Positions 17,880-24,458 are shown, numbered from the stretch's first letter. The stretch is DNA of 30,650 nucleotides from a virus (IMGVR_UViG_3300035698_015122:1-30650), one strand, 5' to 3'. Translations and numbers: made by a program. The notes: generated by a model from the sequence alone, not told the origin.

Positions 17880-18266
17880 TTATTTTCCTGGCCATGTACC
17901 ATCTTTCTTCATCTGTTTATAATTCTGATTACCCTTCATACCTGCAACAATCCCGGTACCAGCACCAATCGCAGCACCCTTCTTAGCACCCCGTTTAGCT
18001 GATCCTTTAGTTTTTTTAAGTAATTCTTTGAGTTCATTTAGTTTTATTTGTAATCGTTTTCGTTTTGAAGAATCTTTAACTTTTCTAAGTTCAGATTCTA
18101 TTTGTGAAATGGCACTCTGATATTCATTTTTTTTAATCTTTCCATGTATTGCACCCACTGCAGCACCAATACCAGCACCCATTAAACCTTTAACAATTAC
18201 ATTCAACCCCATAATAATTGAAGCCGATTTGAAGGATTCTTCGATATATGTTTCTGATATGTACAT
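17880..18266 (-). CDS. Leader-tagged small protein with glycine-zipper segments
   Basis: 128 residues, ATG after GAGGAG. It starts MYISETYIEES, the clearest copy of the leader, with I-E-E at residues 8-10 followed by Ser. A hydrophobic Gly-rich segment comes next (about 18-44, IIMGLNVIVKGLMGAGIGAAVGAIHG), then a charged coiled coil (48-85), a second Gly/Ala segment (AKKGAAIGAGTGIVAGMKG, about 93-111) and a basic tail. If the leader is a capsid-targeting sequence, a prohead protease would cut after residue 10. The glycine-zipper stretches suggest membrane interaction or tight packing, perhaps after ejection. No enzymatic motif. Confidence 0.7.
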   Translation of the reverse strand: MYISETYIEESFKSASIIMGLNVIVKGLMGAGIGAAVGAIHGKIKKNEYQSAISQIESELRKVKDSSKRKRLQIKLNELKELLKKTKGSAKRGAKKGAAIGAGTGIVAGMKGNQNYKQMKKDGTWPGK

Positions 18267-18285
18267 TTGTTTCTCCTCTTCTTTA

Positions 18286-18441
18286 TTAATTTAAATTCTT
18301 ATAAGTATGTCCTCCAGTATACTTAGGATCTCCAGCATCTATCTTAAGACCTGCGTCAAGTGCTTCAATCATCCCTTCCGTCTTCCTAATTTTCATCTTA
18401 TTCAACAACCCTTCTTCAATAAAACTTTCTGAAATATACAT
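18286..18441 (-). CDS. Leader-tagged 51-residue protein
   Basis: ATG at 18441 follows AAGGGGG, and the frame ends in TAA at 18286. It begins MYISESFIEEG, with I-E-E at 8-10, and continues with a short charged helix (GLLNKMKIRKTEGMIEAL) and a Gly/Asp/Tyr-rich tail (GDPKYTGGHTY). After removal of the leader only about 41 residues would remain. The last codons overlap a promoter-like GGACATACTTATAAG for the next gene. Too short for family recognition; the leader and ribosome binding site support it as real. Confidence 0.65.
   Translation of the reverse strand: MYISESFIEEGLLNKMKIRKTEGMIEALDAGLKIDAGDPKYTGGHTYKNLN
18298..18315 (-). promoter_or_regulatory. Late-promoter-like motif, variant
   Basis: On the minus strand GGAGGACATACTTATAAG, a variant of AAGGACAAATTATAAA with the same GGACA and TATAA parts spaced one base wider. 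It lies about 32 bases before the ATG of the leader gene at 18266 and inside the end of the previous gene. Confidence 0.35.
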
Positions 18442-18470
18442 AACTACCCCCTTTATAATAAATAATAGAT

Positions 18471-18863
18471 CTAATCCTGATAACGAATTAGATTACGCAC
18501 CAACATATTTAAATCAAGTATTCCGCCACCTAAAATTTTAATATAATACATAATATCTTTACCAACTTCTGTTTTTTCGCCAGTTTTAAGCAATATAGGT
18601 TTAACTAAATTTAAATACATAGTAAATCTTTTTTCATATAAATCTATCACCTTTAATAGATCTTGTCGGTTTTTTGCTTTAAATAACTCTGAAGTTTGCC
18701 GCATTCCTAAATTATAATCAAGTTCTTTCCTCTTCAATCCACCAGATTTTGTCAACTTCACAATTTCATTATATTTTTCAGTATTTAAAACAAAATATTG
18801 TCTCCAGGCCCGATTCGCATTTTTAAACTTTAAAAGACCATTTCTAATTTGAGAATCATCCAC
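18471..18863 (-). CDS. Body frame of a frameshifted leader-tagged protein
   Basis: The frame from GTG 18863 gives 130 residues of charged, helical sequence ending in TAG, with no family recognised. The GTG has no ribosome binding site at a useful distance. The same frame is open upstream to 18980, adding about 39 codons of coherent sequence (INNAKDVPKIQKVVKNRIGD and on). It lies in the -1 frame of the leader ORF at 18956-19063, which stops right after a TTTTAAAA slippery site. A -1 shift there would give one protein of about 200 residues: leader, short Gly-rich linker, long helical body. I regard the independent start as less likely than the fusion. Confidence 0.6.
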   Translation of the reverse strand: MDDSQIRNGLLKFKNANRAWRQYFVLNTEKYNEIVKLTKSGGLKRKELDYNLGMRQTSELFKAKNRQDLLKVIDLYEKRFTMYLNLVKPILLKTGEKTEVGKDIMYYIKILGGGILDLNMLVRNLIRYQD

Positions 18864-18955
18864 CCCTTTAAATTCAGAAGAATTAATAAACTGTTTTATA
18901 TCTCCTATACGATTTTTAACAACTTTTTGAATCTTTGGAACGTCTTTTGCATTAT

Positions 18956-19063
18956 TTATTTTAAAAGCACTCCCACGTCTTTAAATAATACCGCATCTTT
19001 CATACTACCAGCAACACCTCTCAATATTCCTTCTTTAATAAATTGCTCTGATGTGTAAACCAT
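18956..19063 (-). CDS. Leader ORF ending at a slippery site
   Basis: ATG 19063 follows TAGGAG and encodes 35 residues starting MVYTSEQFIKEG, a leader copy with I-K-E at residues 9-11. It ends ...GVLLK then TAA. The last codons are CTT TTA AAA TAA, so the heptamer T TTA AAA stands in the right phase for -1 slippage, just before the stop. After slippage reading continues ATA AAT AAT GCA into the long open body frame. It is therefore probably the 5' part of a two-frame gene. Confidence 0.6.
   Translation of the reverse strand: MVYTSEQFIKEGILRGVAGSMKDAVLFKDVGVLLK
18959..18966 (-). other. Candidate -1 frameshift slippery site
   Basis: TTTTAAAA read on the minus strand as ..CTT TTA AAA TAA. The phase fits the X XXY YYZ rule (X=T, Y=A, Z=A). 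The following stop codon is the kind of pause signal that helps slippage. I did not find a clear stimulating hairpin immediately downstream. Confidence 0.45.
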
Positions 19064-19094
19064 TTGATTCTCCTAAATATTTAATTGTTTATAT

Positions 19095-19114
19095 TGTATA
19101 AGTATGTCCTCTTC
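19095..19114 (-). promoter_or_regulatory. Late-promoter-like motif, variant
   Basis: On the minus strand GAAGAGGACATACTTATACA, nearly identical in its core to the element at 18298-18315. It lies about 32 bases before the ATG at 19063, the same distance as for the other leader gene. Confidence 0.35.
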
Positions 19115-19157
19115 ACTTATAGGCACTTGATTTTCTTAGATCAGTAATATATAACCA

Positions 19158-19445
19158 TTATCCAGTAACTTGTATATTACCACCCTGCATAGTTCCAGTT
19201 CTCTTCTTGCTTCCAGGCATATTGCTCAATAGATCATTTAGATATGTTATTCTATCTTTAGATCTACGTATTTCTAATTCTATTCGCCTAGATCCAGCTT
19301 CATCTTTCCTAATGGATGCATCGGACTTACTAACCTTCAATTTCTCATATCTTCCTTTTTCTATAGCCTTTTGTTCACGAATACGATTCCTACGTAACTT
19401 TTGTGAGTCTGTAAGTTCATTTAAATATTGTTCCGATGTATACAT
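19158..19445 (-). CDS. Leader-tagged basic coiled-coil protein
   Basis: 95 residues, ATG after AAGGAG. It begins MYTSEQYLNELTDSQ, with L-N-E at 8-10. The rest is a highly charged helix (Lys, Arg and Glu over about residues 16-75) and a short Gly-rich end. There is no membrane segment, unlike its neighbours. A basic, soluble, helical protein with such a leader would suit an internal, DNA-associated head protein. That is inference; the sequence shows only the leader and composition. Confidence 0.7.
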   Translation of the reverse strand: MYTSEQYLNELTDSQKLRRNRIREQKAIEKGRYEKLKVSKSDASIRKDEAGSRRIELEIRRSKDRITYLNDLLSNMPGSKKRTGTMQGGNIQVTG

Positions 19446-19469
19446 TTGATATCACTCCTTAAAATACAT

Positions 19470-19687
19470 TTATTTTTCATCTCTCTTTGATTTATAATAT
19501 TTTCCAGCCTTATATACTCCATATGCACCAGCCGAAGCTAGGCCTGCAACTCCTGCACCTTTACCCACTTTTACGGATGATTTACCGATTTTAGCGACTT
19601 TCTTCTTTACAATTTGTGAAGCTCGAGTTAATTTCTCTTTTGCCCTGAATAGTGTTTTCTTGGCATATAATATAGTCCTCTGTTTTT
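19470..19687 (-). CDS. Out-of-frame continuation of the leader gene at 19996
   Basis: In the -1 frame of the leader ORF 19628-19996, coding-like sequence runs to a TAA at 19470. It holds a basic helix (LYAKKTLFRAKEKLTRASQ), a Gly/Ala hydrophobic segment (GKGAGVAGLASAGAYGVY) and a charged end. The Gly/Ala segment plus basic tail mirrors the C-terminus of the intact protein at 17880-18266. There is no start codon with a ribosome binding site in this frame. The switch point is near the A5 run at 19683-19687. Fused, the protein would have about 175 residues. Confidence 0.45.
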
Positions 19688-19996
19688 CAATTGAGATTGA
19701 GCTGCCGTAATCTGATCTATATTTTTCTTTGCATCTCCAGCTATTTTTGTGGCCCTTCGAATTTGTTCTTTCATAATATCTATATTTCTTTTAGCTTGAT
19801 CCATGCCTCGTTTATCATTTGCCGCTTTAAAACCAACATATAAATTACGATTTTTTTGAAGTTTTTTTGTTAATCTTTCAAGTTCCGTTACAGCATTAAT
19901 TTGTGCAGTCATTTTATTAAAGCGGGCGTTTAGTTTTTTTATTTTTTTATTCACTTCATTTAAATCTTCACATAGGTATAATCCTGATATATACAT
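19628..19996 (-). CDS. Leader-tagged coiled-coil protein, apparently frameshifted near its end
   Basis: 122 residues in its own frame. ATG after CAGGAG. It begins MYISGLYLCEDLNE, with L-C-E at 8-10, followed by a long coiled coil (residues about 15-105, many Lys, Asn, Gln and Ala). The last 17 residues after QLKNR are unlike the rest (GLYYMPRKHYSGQKRN), and the -1 frame carries a better continuation to 19470. The sequence TTG AAA AAC could have lost one A from AAAAAA, or could slip by -1. The first gene after the 219-residue structural protein, 7 bases from its stop. Confidence 0.65.
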   Translation of the reverse strand: MYISGLYLCEDLNEVNKKIKKLNARFNKMTAQINAVTELERLTKKLQKNRNLYVGFKAANDKRGMDQAKRNIDIMKEQIRRATKIAGDAKKNIDQITAAQSQLKNRGLYYMPRKHYSGQKRN

Positions 19997-20002
19997 TTGA
20001 TA

Positions 20003-20662
20003 TTACTCCTGAAAATACATTCCTGTTGAATGAAATAGATTATGGGATTGAGTCTGCAAATCTTCATGTCGACTCTGAAGTTTTAAAAGTACGCTTGCTG
20101 CTTGAATTTGGTGTATTCGTTTTGTTAGTTCTAAAAACATATATTGCCCTGAAACTTGATTCTCTAAATCCATAAGTGTATTTGCAGAAGTAACTTCTAA
20201 AGAAAGTTTGAGATAATTTATAGATCCCTGTGTCGAATTATCAACATTTCTAACTACATATATAGGCGAAAAATCAGATTGATCAAACATAAACTTTTGT
20301 GAAAAATGAACAATATCCCACGCAGTTACCTTTAATCCATATTCTGATGGTATCACGATAGATATTATATCACTATCTTTTGATGTTAACCCCTTCTCAT
20401 CTGCGGTTGTCTGGGGTTGAAGTGTTTCGGTCCAGTAAACTGGTAACATCTGAATCTTATTCCATCTCATGCCTGATAGCTGACCTACACCATGTCGTTC
20501 ATATGAGCCTGCCATCATATCTCTATCGTAGACACTATTAGACCAATCGATATGATAAAAGGTCACGGGATAAGCTGTTAATAATTTATGCGCAGCATAT
20601 CTATTCTGTGTCCAGTACCAATCGGAAATATAATTAAAACGCCTTATTCCAGGATTACTCAT
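20003..20662 (-). CDS. Virion structural protein of the baseplate region
   Basis: 219 residues. The ATG shares a base with the gp25-like stop (TAATG). It is rich in aromatic residues in the first half (WYWTQNRYAAHKLLTAYPVTFYHIDWSNSVYDRD is broken here as WYWTQNRY near 18-25 and TAYPVTFYHIDW near 29-40), then beta-rich, and ends in a helical segment (about 165-205). No membrane segment, signal peptide or catalytic motif. Coupling to gp25 suggests a baseplate wedge or neck component. I do not recognise a defined family. Confidence 0.6.
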   Translation of the reverse strand: MSNPGIRRFNYISDWYWTQNRYAAHKLLTAYPVTFYHIDWSNSVYDRDMMAGSYERHGVGQLSGMRWNKIQMLPVYWTETLQPQTTADEKGLTSKDSDIISIVIPSEYGLKVTAWDIVHFSQKFMFDQSDFSPIYVVRNVDNSTQGSINYLKLSLEVTSANTLMDLENQVSGQYMFLELTKRIHQIQAASVLLKLQSRHEDLQTQSHNLFHSTGMYFQE

Positions 20663-21084
20663 TATTTAGTTACACTCCTTAATAAGGATTCGTTTATATC
20701 AACAGATAGTTCTTTCTTCTCACCTCTATATGATATAAATAAATTTACTATAAACCCCTTCCTATTATTATAGAACAACACATTATAAGATATATCACCT
20801 CTACTCTCATATCTTTTAATCGAGCGTTCTAATTCCATATAGATATCTTGTCTAGTAATCTTGTCTGTGGGTTCAAATATATACTTATATATATCACAAC
20901 CGTATTCCGGATCAGCTATATAAGTTCCTCTAGCCGTGAGAAGTAGATTTTCTATACTCTTAACCAAAACGTCGATATTATCGAGTTGTTTCAAATCACC
21001 TTGTACCCCAATCTTAGCATCAACATCAAGTATTTCAGCCCGACGCCCTGGAATAGTTTGAAAAAATTTCTCTAAATCCGCCAT
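20662..21084 (-). CDS. Baseplate wedge subunit, gp25-like (GPW/gp25 family)
   Basis: 140 residues, the usual length for T4 gp25. The family core is visible: a helix with LVKSIENLLLTARGTYIADPEYGCDIYKYIFEP cut here to its key parts, IENLLLT (45-51), DPEYGCDIYKYIFEP (58-72), then a helix ending ERSIKRYESRGDI (about 86-98) where E.R is the conserved mark. A beta hairpin closes the domain. gp25 sits at the start of the sheath on the baseplate wedge and nucleates sheath polymerisation. ATG follows AGGAG, and a late-promoter-like element lies about 20 bases further upstream. Confidence 0.85.
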   Translation of the reverse strand: MADLEKFFQTIPGRRAEILDVDAKIGVQGDLKQLDNIDVLVKSIENLLLTARGTYIADPEYGCDIYKYIFEPTDKITRQDIYMELERSIKRYESRGDISYNVLFYNNRKGFIVNLFISYRGEKKELSVDINESLLRSVTK

Positions 21085-21104
21085 AATTAACTCCTAATTC
21101 ATGT

Positions 21105-21120
21105 ATATAAATTTGTCCTT
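21105..21120 (-). promoter_or_regulatory. Late-promoter-like motif
   Basis: On the minus strand AAGGACAAATTTATAT, very close to the consensus, about 20-35 bases before the gp25-like ATG. It overlaps the last codons of the endonuclease gene, so the gp25 operon has its own promoter even behind the inserted endonuclease. Confidence 0.45.
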
Positions 21121-22687
21121 ACATATTATGGAACAGATAACACCCACAGTCCCAAATTCGATCATATCCATTCAATTGAAGATTCTCCCACGCGGTTAGA
21201 TTATCATCATATAATGATAGTTTATTTTTCAATAAATGCTTTTGAAATCTCATTCTATTATATCGAATAGTATATGAATTATTAATAACTTGAGGGGACG
21301 GTGGAGTTGTTCGAACTAACTTCCAATCAGTTTCAGAATATGATAAGCCATGAGAATATCTACGATCAACATAAGAGACAAGTGGTTTATTTATATTCTT
21401 TTTATAATGAGACATGATCTTTGAAAAGCCGCCTCTAATATTGGTATTTTTCTTAGAGCAGAATCGTAATAATTCGACTTGTTTTGTTTTAGAAAATCTT
21501 GTATTCCCAAATGAAGCCACTGCAATTAACTCGTAATTATGATATAACCCATAATGTTTACCAACAATGGGGCCCTGGAGATGATTTGTATCTAAGAACA
21601 CTTCAGCCATAGGATTAAGTACGTGTTTGATAATACACTGTCTGGCATTGTACTGCTGCTCTATACGCCCCAATCTATAATCAATCATACTAAGAACGAT
21701 TTCTCTCTTATTCAACCATTCATCTTCAAATATATGAAATATATTTACACCCTTTGATAAAGCCTTTTCTGTTTTATTAATATGATATCGATTGCCTTTC
21801 TTTCCGGAGATTTCACTGTGCCAATATAAACCATTAAATTCAATACCAAACTTTTGATCCGGAAAATATAAATCTATCTCAAGACCATCCAATACAGTCT
21901 TATCGTTTTGAATGATATTAAATCTATCGCTATATAATTCATAGAGTTCGTTCTCATATGAAGAAATTGGTAGATTCAATGGATAACAATTTAAACACCG
22001 GGGGATTCTTCCATCTTTTAACACATCTATAAATTCAGATTCACACTTCATGCATCTCCACTTGTATGTATCAGTAGTTTTATTGTAATCCCCAACTTCA
22101 AATAAAGGTTTACATTTTGATTGTAGTCTCTCAGAAGTAATTAATCGATTGAAAAAATCCAATCGTTTTGTTTCTCGAGATTTCTCTTTCATTCCCTCAA
22201 TATAGGAAGTCCAATCTACACCATATTTCTTTTGACATGTTTTGTGTATTTTATTTTTAACTTCTGAATTTTGGATCGGAAAACGAACACCATATCGCTT
22301 TAAAGTCGTATCCTGCATTTTCTTCTGTACTTCTTTAGAACAACTAGGCGCAGAACCTCCATATAATATAATATTTGTTTCTTTACGTTTCTTTTGAAAA
22401 TCTGGGTCGATTGATCCACATTGTGAAGAACAATAAGTCCTATATCCTTTTTGAAATGATATAAACGACGTAGGTATAGAACACATCTTACATTCTGGTT
22501 TTATATTTTGACAAAAGAGAAATAAATATATTAATTCTGGATTTGAAGTGATACCCGGGTTTAGGAATTTAATATAATCCAAAAACCCAGGTATAATCTT
22601 TAATTTGTATATCAACTTTCTTGCACCAATGTTCTTCAGATCTCGTCCAAACTCACTGTATAAATACTCAATTATAGTTTGTGTCAT
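21119..22687 (-). CDS. Free-standing homing endonuclease 2, EDxHD (Vsr-like) type
   Basis: 522 residues; the ATG shares one base with the preceding TAA. It has the same plan as the endonuclease at 14736-16385: a Cys cluster (C66, C69, C86, C90), three RYG-type repeats (about 108-170), a four-Cys zinc site (C212, C215, C231, C234), then TVLDGLEIDLYFPD and GIEFNGLYWH with Glu270, Asp272, Glu283 and His290. The C-terminus ends with NLQLNGYDRIWDCGC, nearly the same as in endonuclease 1. It lacks the N-terminal C2H2 finger and has its own N-terminal region instead. It stands between the hub-assembly genes and gp25, so it too is a likely mobile insertion. Its native target is probably a nearby structural gene in related phages lacking it. 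Confidence 0.8.
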   Translation of the reverse strand: MTQTIIEYLYSEFGRDLKNIGARKLIYKLKIIPGFLDYIKFLNPGITSNPELIYLFLFCQNIKPECKMCSIPTSFISFQKGYRTYCSSQCGSIDPDFQKKRKETNIILYGGSAPSCSKEVQKKMQDTTLKRYGVRFPIQNSEVKNKIHKTCQKKYGVDWTSYIEGMKEKSRETKRLDFFNRLITSERLQSKCKPLFEVGDYNKTTDTYKWRCMKCESEFIDVLKDGRIPRCLNCYPLNLPISSYENELYELYSDRFNIIQNDKTVLDGLEIDLYFPDQKFGIEFNGLYWHSEISGKKGNRYHINKTEKALSKGVNIFHIFEDEWLNKREIVLSMIDYRLGRIEQQYNARQCIIKHVLNPMAEVFLDTNHLQGPIVGKHYGLYHNYELIAVASFGNTRFSKTKQVELLRFCSKKNTNIRGGFSKIMSHYKKNINKPLVSYVDRRYSHGLSYSETDWKLVRTTPPSPQVINNSYTIRYNRMRFQKHLLKNKLSLYDDNLTAWENLQLNGYDRIWDCGCYLFHNM

Positions 22688-22905
22688 TATCGATTCTTTG
22701 CTTTCAATGCATTAACTGATTTATCAATTGCTGATTTATGTCCGCTATTCATCTGCTTTCGTTTTTCGTCTTCAAGATCTATCTTCCATTTCAAATCATC
22801 AAGAAAAAAATGGTATGGCATCATCATAATTTCCATCCAAGACGCGCCTCTCAATTCTATGTACGTCTTGATATTTTCATCGAACGTTTTCTTGAAGGCA
22901 TCCAT
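22687..22905 (-). CDS. Small hub- or tail-assembly partner protein
   Basis: 72 residues, starting 8 bases after the stop of the zinc-ribbon protein and ending on the ATG of the endonuclease. It contains SWMEIMMMPYHFFLDDLKWKIDLEDE, seen here as WMEIMMMPYHFF (about 23-34) and a charged helix. The MPY-h-h pattern followed by a long charged helix is typical of small partners of T4 gp26-like proteins and tail assembly chaperones. It probably works with the upstream zinc-ribbon protein. No ribosome binding site is visible, so translation is likely coupled. Confidence 0.6.
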   Translation of the reverse strand: MDAFKKTFDENIKTYIELRGASWMEIMMMPYHFFLDDLKWKIDLEDEKRKQMNSGHKSAIDKSVNALKAKNR

Positions 22906-22912
22906 CGAGTCG

Positions 22913-24001
22913 TTATGAGAGGCTAACCATTCGAAAGAATTGTGCTGCTATGTTAACGTCCATTTCATTATCTAAACCACACTTTATACATTCATAGTGA
23001 CTCTTCACATCAATCCCATATATACCATAGTTATCTTGATACGCTTCCATAATTTTAATCTTATCTTGAGGTGGAAGTGATTGATATCCCATGAAAATAT
23101 CTTCTCTCTCGATTACCAACATCGCTGGTGATTTATCGCCGTCTTTATATTGCTCAAATCTTTCTATAATCAATGTTTCATTAACCAAGTCACCATGTTT
23201 CTTAGTAGCAAAAGCTAAGTCTTTTAAGAGTTGTTCTTCATGCCAAACAGTAGGTTGACGTACTATCGCTATAACATTAGAGATTGGAAGAGTAACTGAC
23301 TGCATATCTGATAAAATTGCAAGTTGATTCTCATCACTAGCAGGCTGTTGTTGTTCCAGTGGTTGAACTGATTTTGGAGTATTCGCATGTAGCTTATTAG
23401 TTATAGGTTTGGGTTGTATCGGTTTTTCAGTTGCTTTCTTTCCAACTGTCAACCCATCATCCTCATCTACTGCATCGATTGCGCGGTTATTATTAGTTGG
23501 AACTGCGGTAGGTACGGGTTTCTCTTTGGAGCTTGTTTCTACAATTGCAGCTTCTATCTCGGGGTCTATATCTGCATCGCCAGCCGCTTTAGCAATAGTA
23601 TATGACTTTTTCATAGCTTCCGATTTAGGATAAGCATTTATTGAAAATGCTTTACTTAGAGTTAATTTAATTAGTTGTTCATGTCCACAACCCTCACATG
23701 AAACCTGGAATTCCCGTTCATCTCCAAATGTTACGTGATACAATCCATAAAGTAAAGCTTCTCTATCTTGTGTGGTAATACTCTTCTTTAACATAATCGG
23801 ATCTGTAATGTAATCGGGCTTAGATTGTATACATTTAAATAGAATATCAGTTACTACCATATGGGCTCTATTAGGAGATATTAGAGATGTCTTCATCTCA
23901 TTAACCTCTGCCACTGTCATTGATCGCACATCGAACGTCTGCCCGGTCTGCGGTGTTACTACCGTATAGCTAGGTAGCTTAAAATTAAAACCTTTAAACA
24001 T
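22913..24001 (-). CDS. Baseplate hub assembly protein, gp26-like, with split zinc ribbon
   Basis: 362 residues, ATG after GGAGGGG. The N-terminal 120 residues (FNFKLPSYTVVTPQTGQTFDVRSMTVAEV...) and the C-terminal 120 residues fit the T4 gp26/gp51-type baseplate hub assembly family. A CEGCGHE knuckle (C102, C105) and a CIKCGLD knuckle (C338, C341) could together form a zinc ribbon. Between them lies a Pro/Thr/Gln-rich disordered insert (about 155-228). No membrane segment. Such proteins help form the baseplate centre and are not always in the virion. Position between tube and baseplate genes agrees. The family is assigned on pattern, with moderate certainty. Confidence 0.6.
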   Translation of the reverse strand: MFKGFNFKLPSYTVVTPQTGQTFDVRSMTVAEVNEMKTSLISPNRAHMVVTDILFKCIQSKPDYITDPIMLKKSITTQDREALLYGLYHVTFGDEREFQVSCEGCGHEQLIKLTLSKAFSINAYPKSEAMKKSYTIAKAAGDADIDPEIEAAIVETSSKEKPVPTAVPTNNNRAIDAVDEDDGLTVGKKATEKPIQPKPITNKLHANTPKSVQPLEQQQPASDENQLAILSDMQSVTLPISNVIAIVRQPTVWHEEQLLKDLAFATKKHGDLVNETLIIERFEQYKDGDKSPAMLVIEREDIFMGYQSLPPQDKIKIMEAYQDNYGIYGIDVKSHYECIKCGLDNEMDVNIAAQFFRMVSLS

Positions 24002-24027
24002 TTTATTACCCCTCCTGATGGATAGTT

Positions 24028-24051
24028 AGAGTATACACACGTGCATACTCT
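24028..24051 (-). other. Hairpin in the 5' leader of the hub gene
   Basis: AGAGTAT and ATACTCT form a 7-bp stem around a 10-base loop, between the late-promoter-like element at 24109-24123 and the ATG at 24001. It could stabilise the mRNA or modulate translation. Confidence 0.35.
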
Positions 24052-24108
24052 CGTTAATTGAATTTATTCTTTGATAGTTTTTGATTGTGTAATCACCCCT
24101 TATAATTG

Positions 24109-24123
24109 TTTATAATTTGTCCT
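24109..24123 (-). promoter_or_regulatory. Late-promoter-like motif
   Basis: On the minus strand AGGACAAATTATAAA, identical to the sheath and tube elements apart from the first base. It lies about 108 bases before the hub-assembly gene and could drive the long operon downstream. Confidence 0.5.
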
Positions 24124-24128
24124 CCGGC

Positions 24129-24166
24129 ATTATATATATTAAATTTTGAAATAATTGATTAATCAA
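24129..24166 (+). promoter_or_regulatory. AT-rich promoter-like motif with a palindrome
   Basis: CATTATATATATTAAATTTT at 24129 is followed by the perfect palindrome TTGATTAATCAA at 24155-24166. The first part recurs at 8594 and 25454. It stands before the plus-strand gene at 24201. The palindrome could be an operator. Back-to-back with the minus-strand late motif at 24109. Confidence 0.4.
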
Positions 24167-24200
24167 CCAATAATTTGCGATTAGATTATGGGGGTGTCAA

Positions 24201-24458
24201 ATGAAAAAAACTAAACAGGCGGACATTGCTCTTGTATGTTTTATGCAATATGGAACAGGATTAGATCAAGTAACGTTTATGATCGACGGTAAAGAATATG
24301 ATTACACCGTTGATAGAACCACTTGTGATCGTATTAGAACGCTTGCAGTATATAATCCCGGGAAAGCACTGGCGCTTGCCAAAGAAAGACACCAAGAAAC
24401 ACCCCAAGAAACACTCAAAGAAAAAAAGCCAATACAAATGCCCTTGCCGTTTCCATAG
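24201..24458 (+). CDS. Small protein of unknown function
   Basis: 85 residues, ATG after GGGGGTG. The first 55 residues are a compact alpha/beta sequence (VTFMIDGKEYDYTVDRTTCDRI); the end is Lys/Pro/Glu-rich and ends in MPLPFP. It stops in TAG, with an in-frame TAA two codons later, directly before a strong terminator. It is alone between minus-strand virion genes and has the AT-rich rather than the late-type promoter, so it may be expressed early. Not recognised. Confidence 0.55.
   Translation: MKKTKQADIALVCFMQYGTGLDQVTFMIDGKEYDYTVDRTTCDRIRTLAVYNPGKALALAKERHQETPQETLKEKKPIQMPLPFP

Noticed and set aside
19073-19126. 17-residue ORF from GTG reading VPISEEDIL, similar to the leader core
   Set aside because: No ribosome binding site, its stop lies in the ribosome binding site of the next gene, and it is too short to judge. 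It may be a relic of another leader copy.
22905-24001. Lambda G/GT-like programmed frameshift between the zinc-ribbon protein and the 72-residue protein
   Set aside because: No slippery heptamer is visible near the stop at 22913, and the downstream gene has its own ATG 8 bases on.
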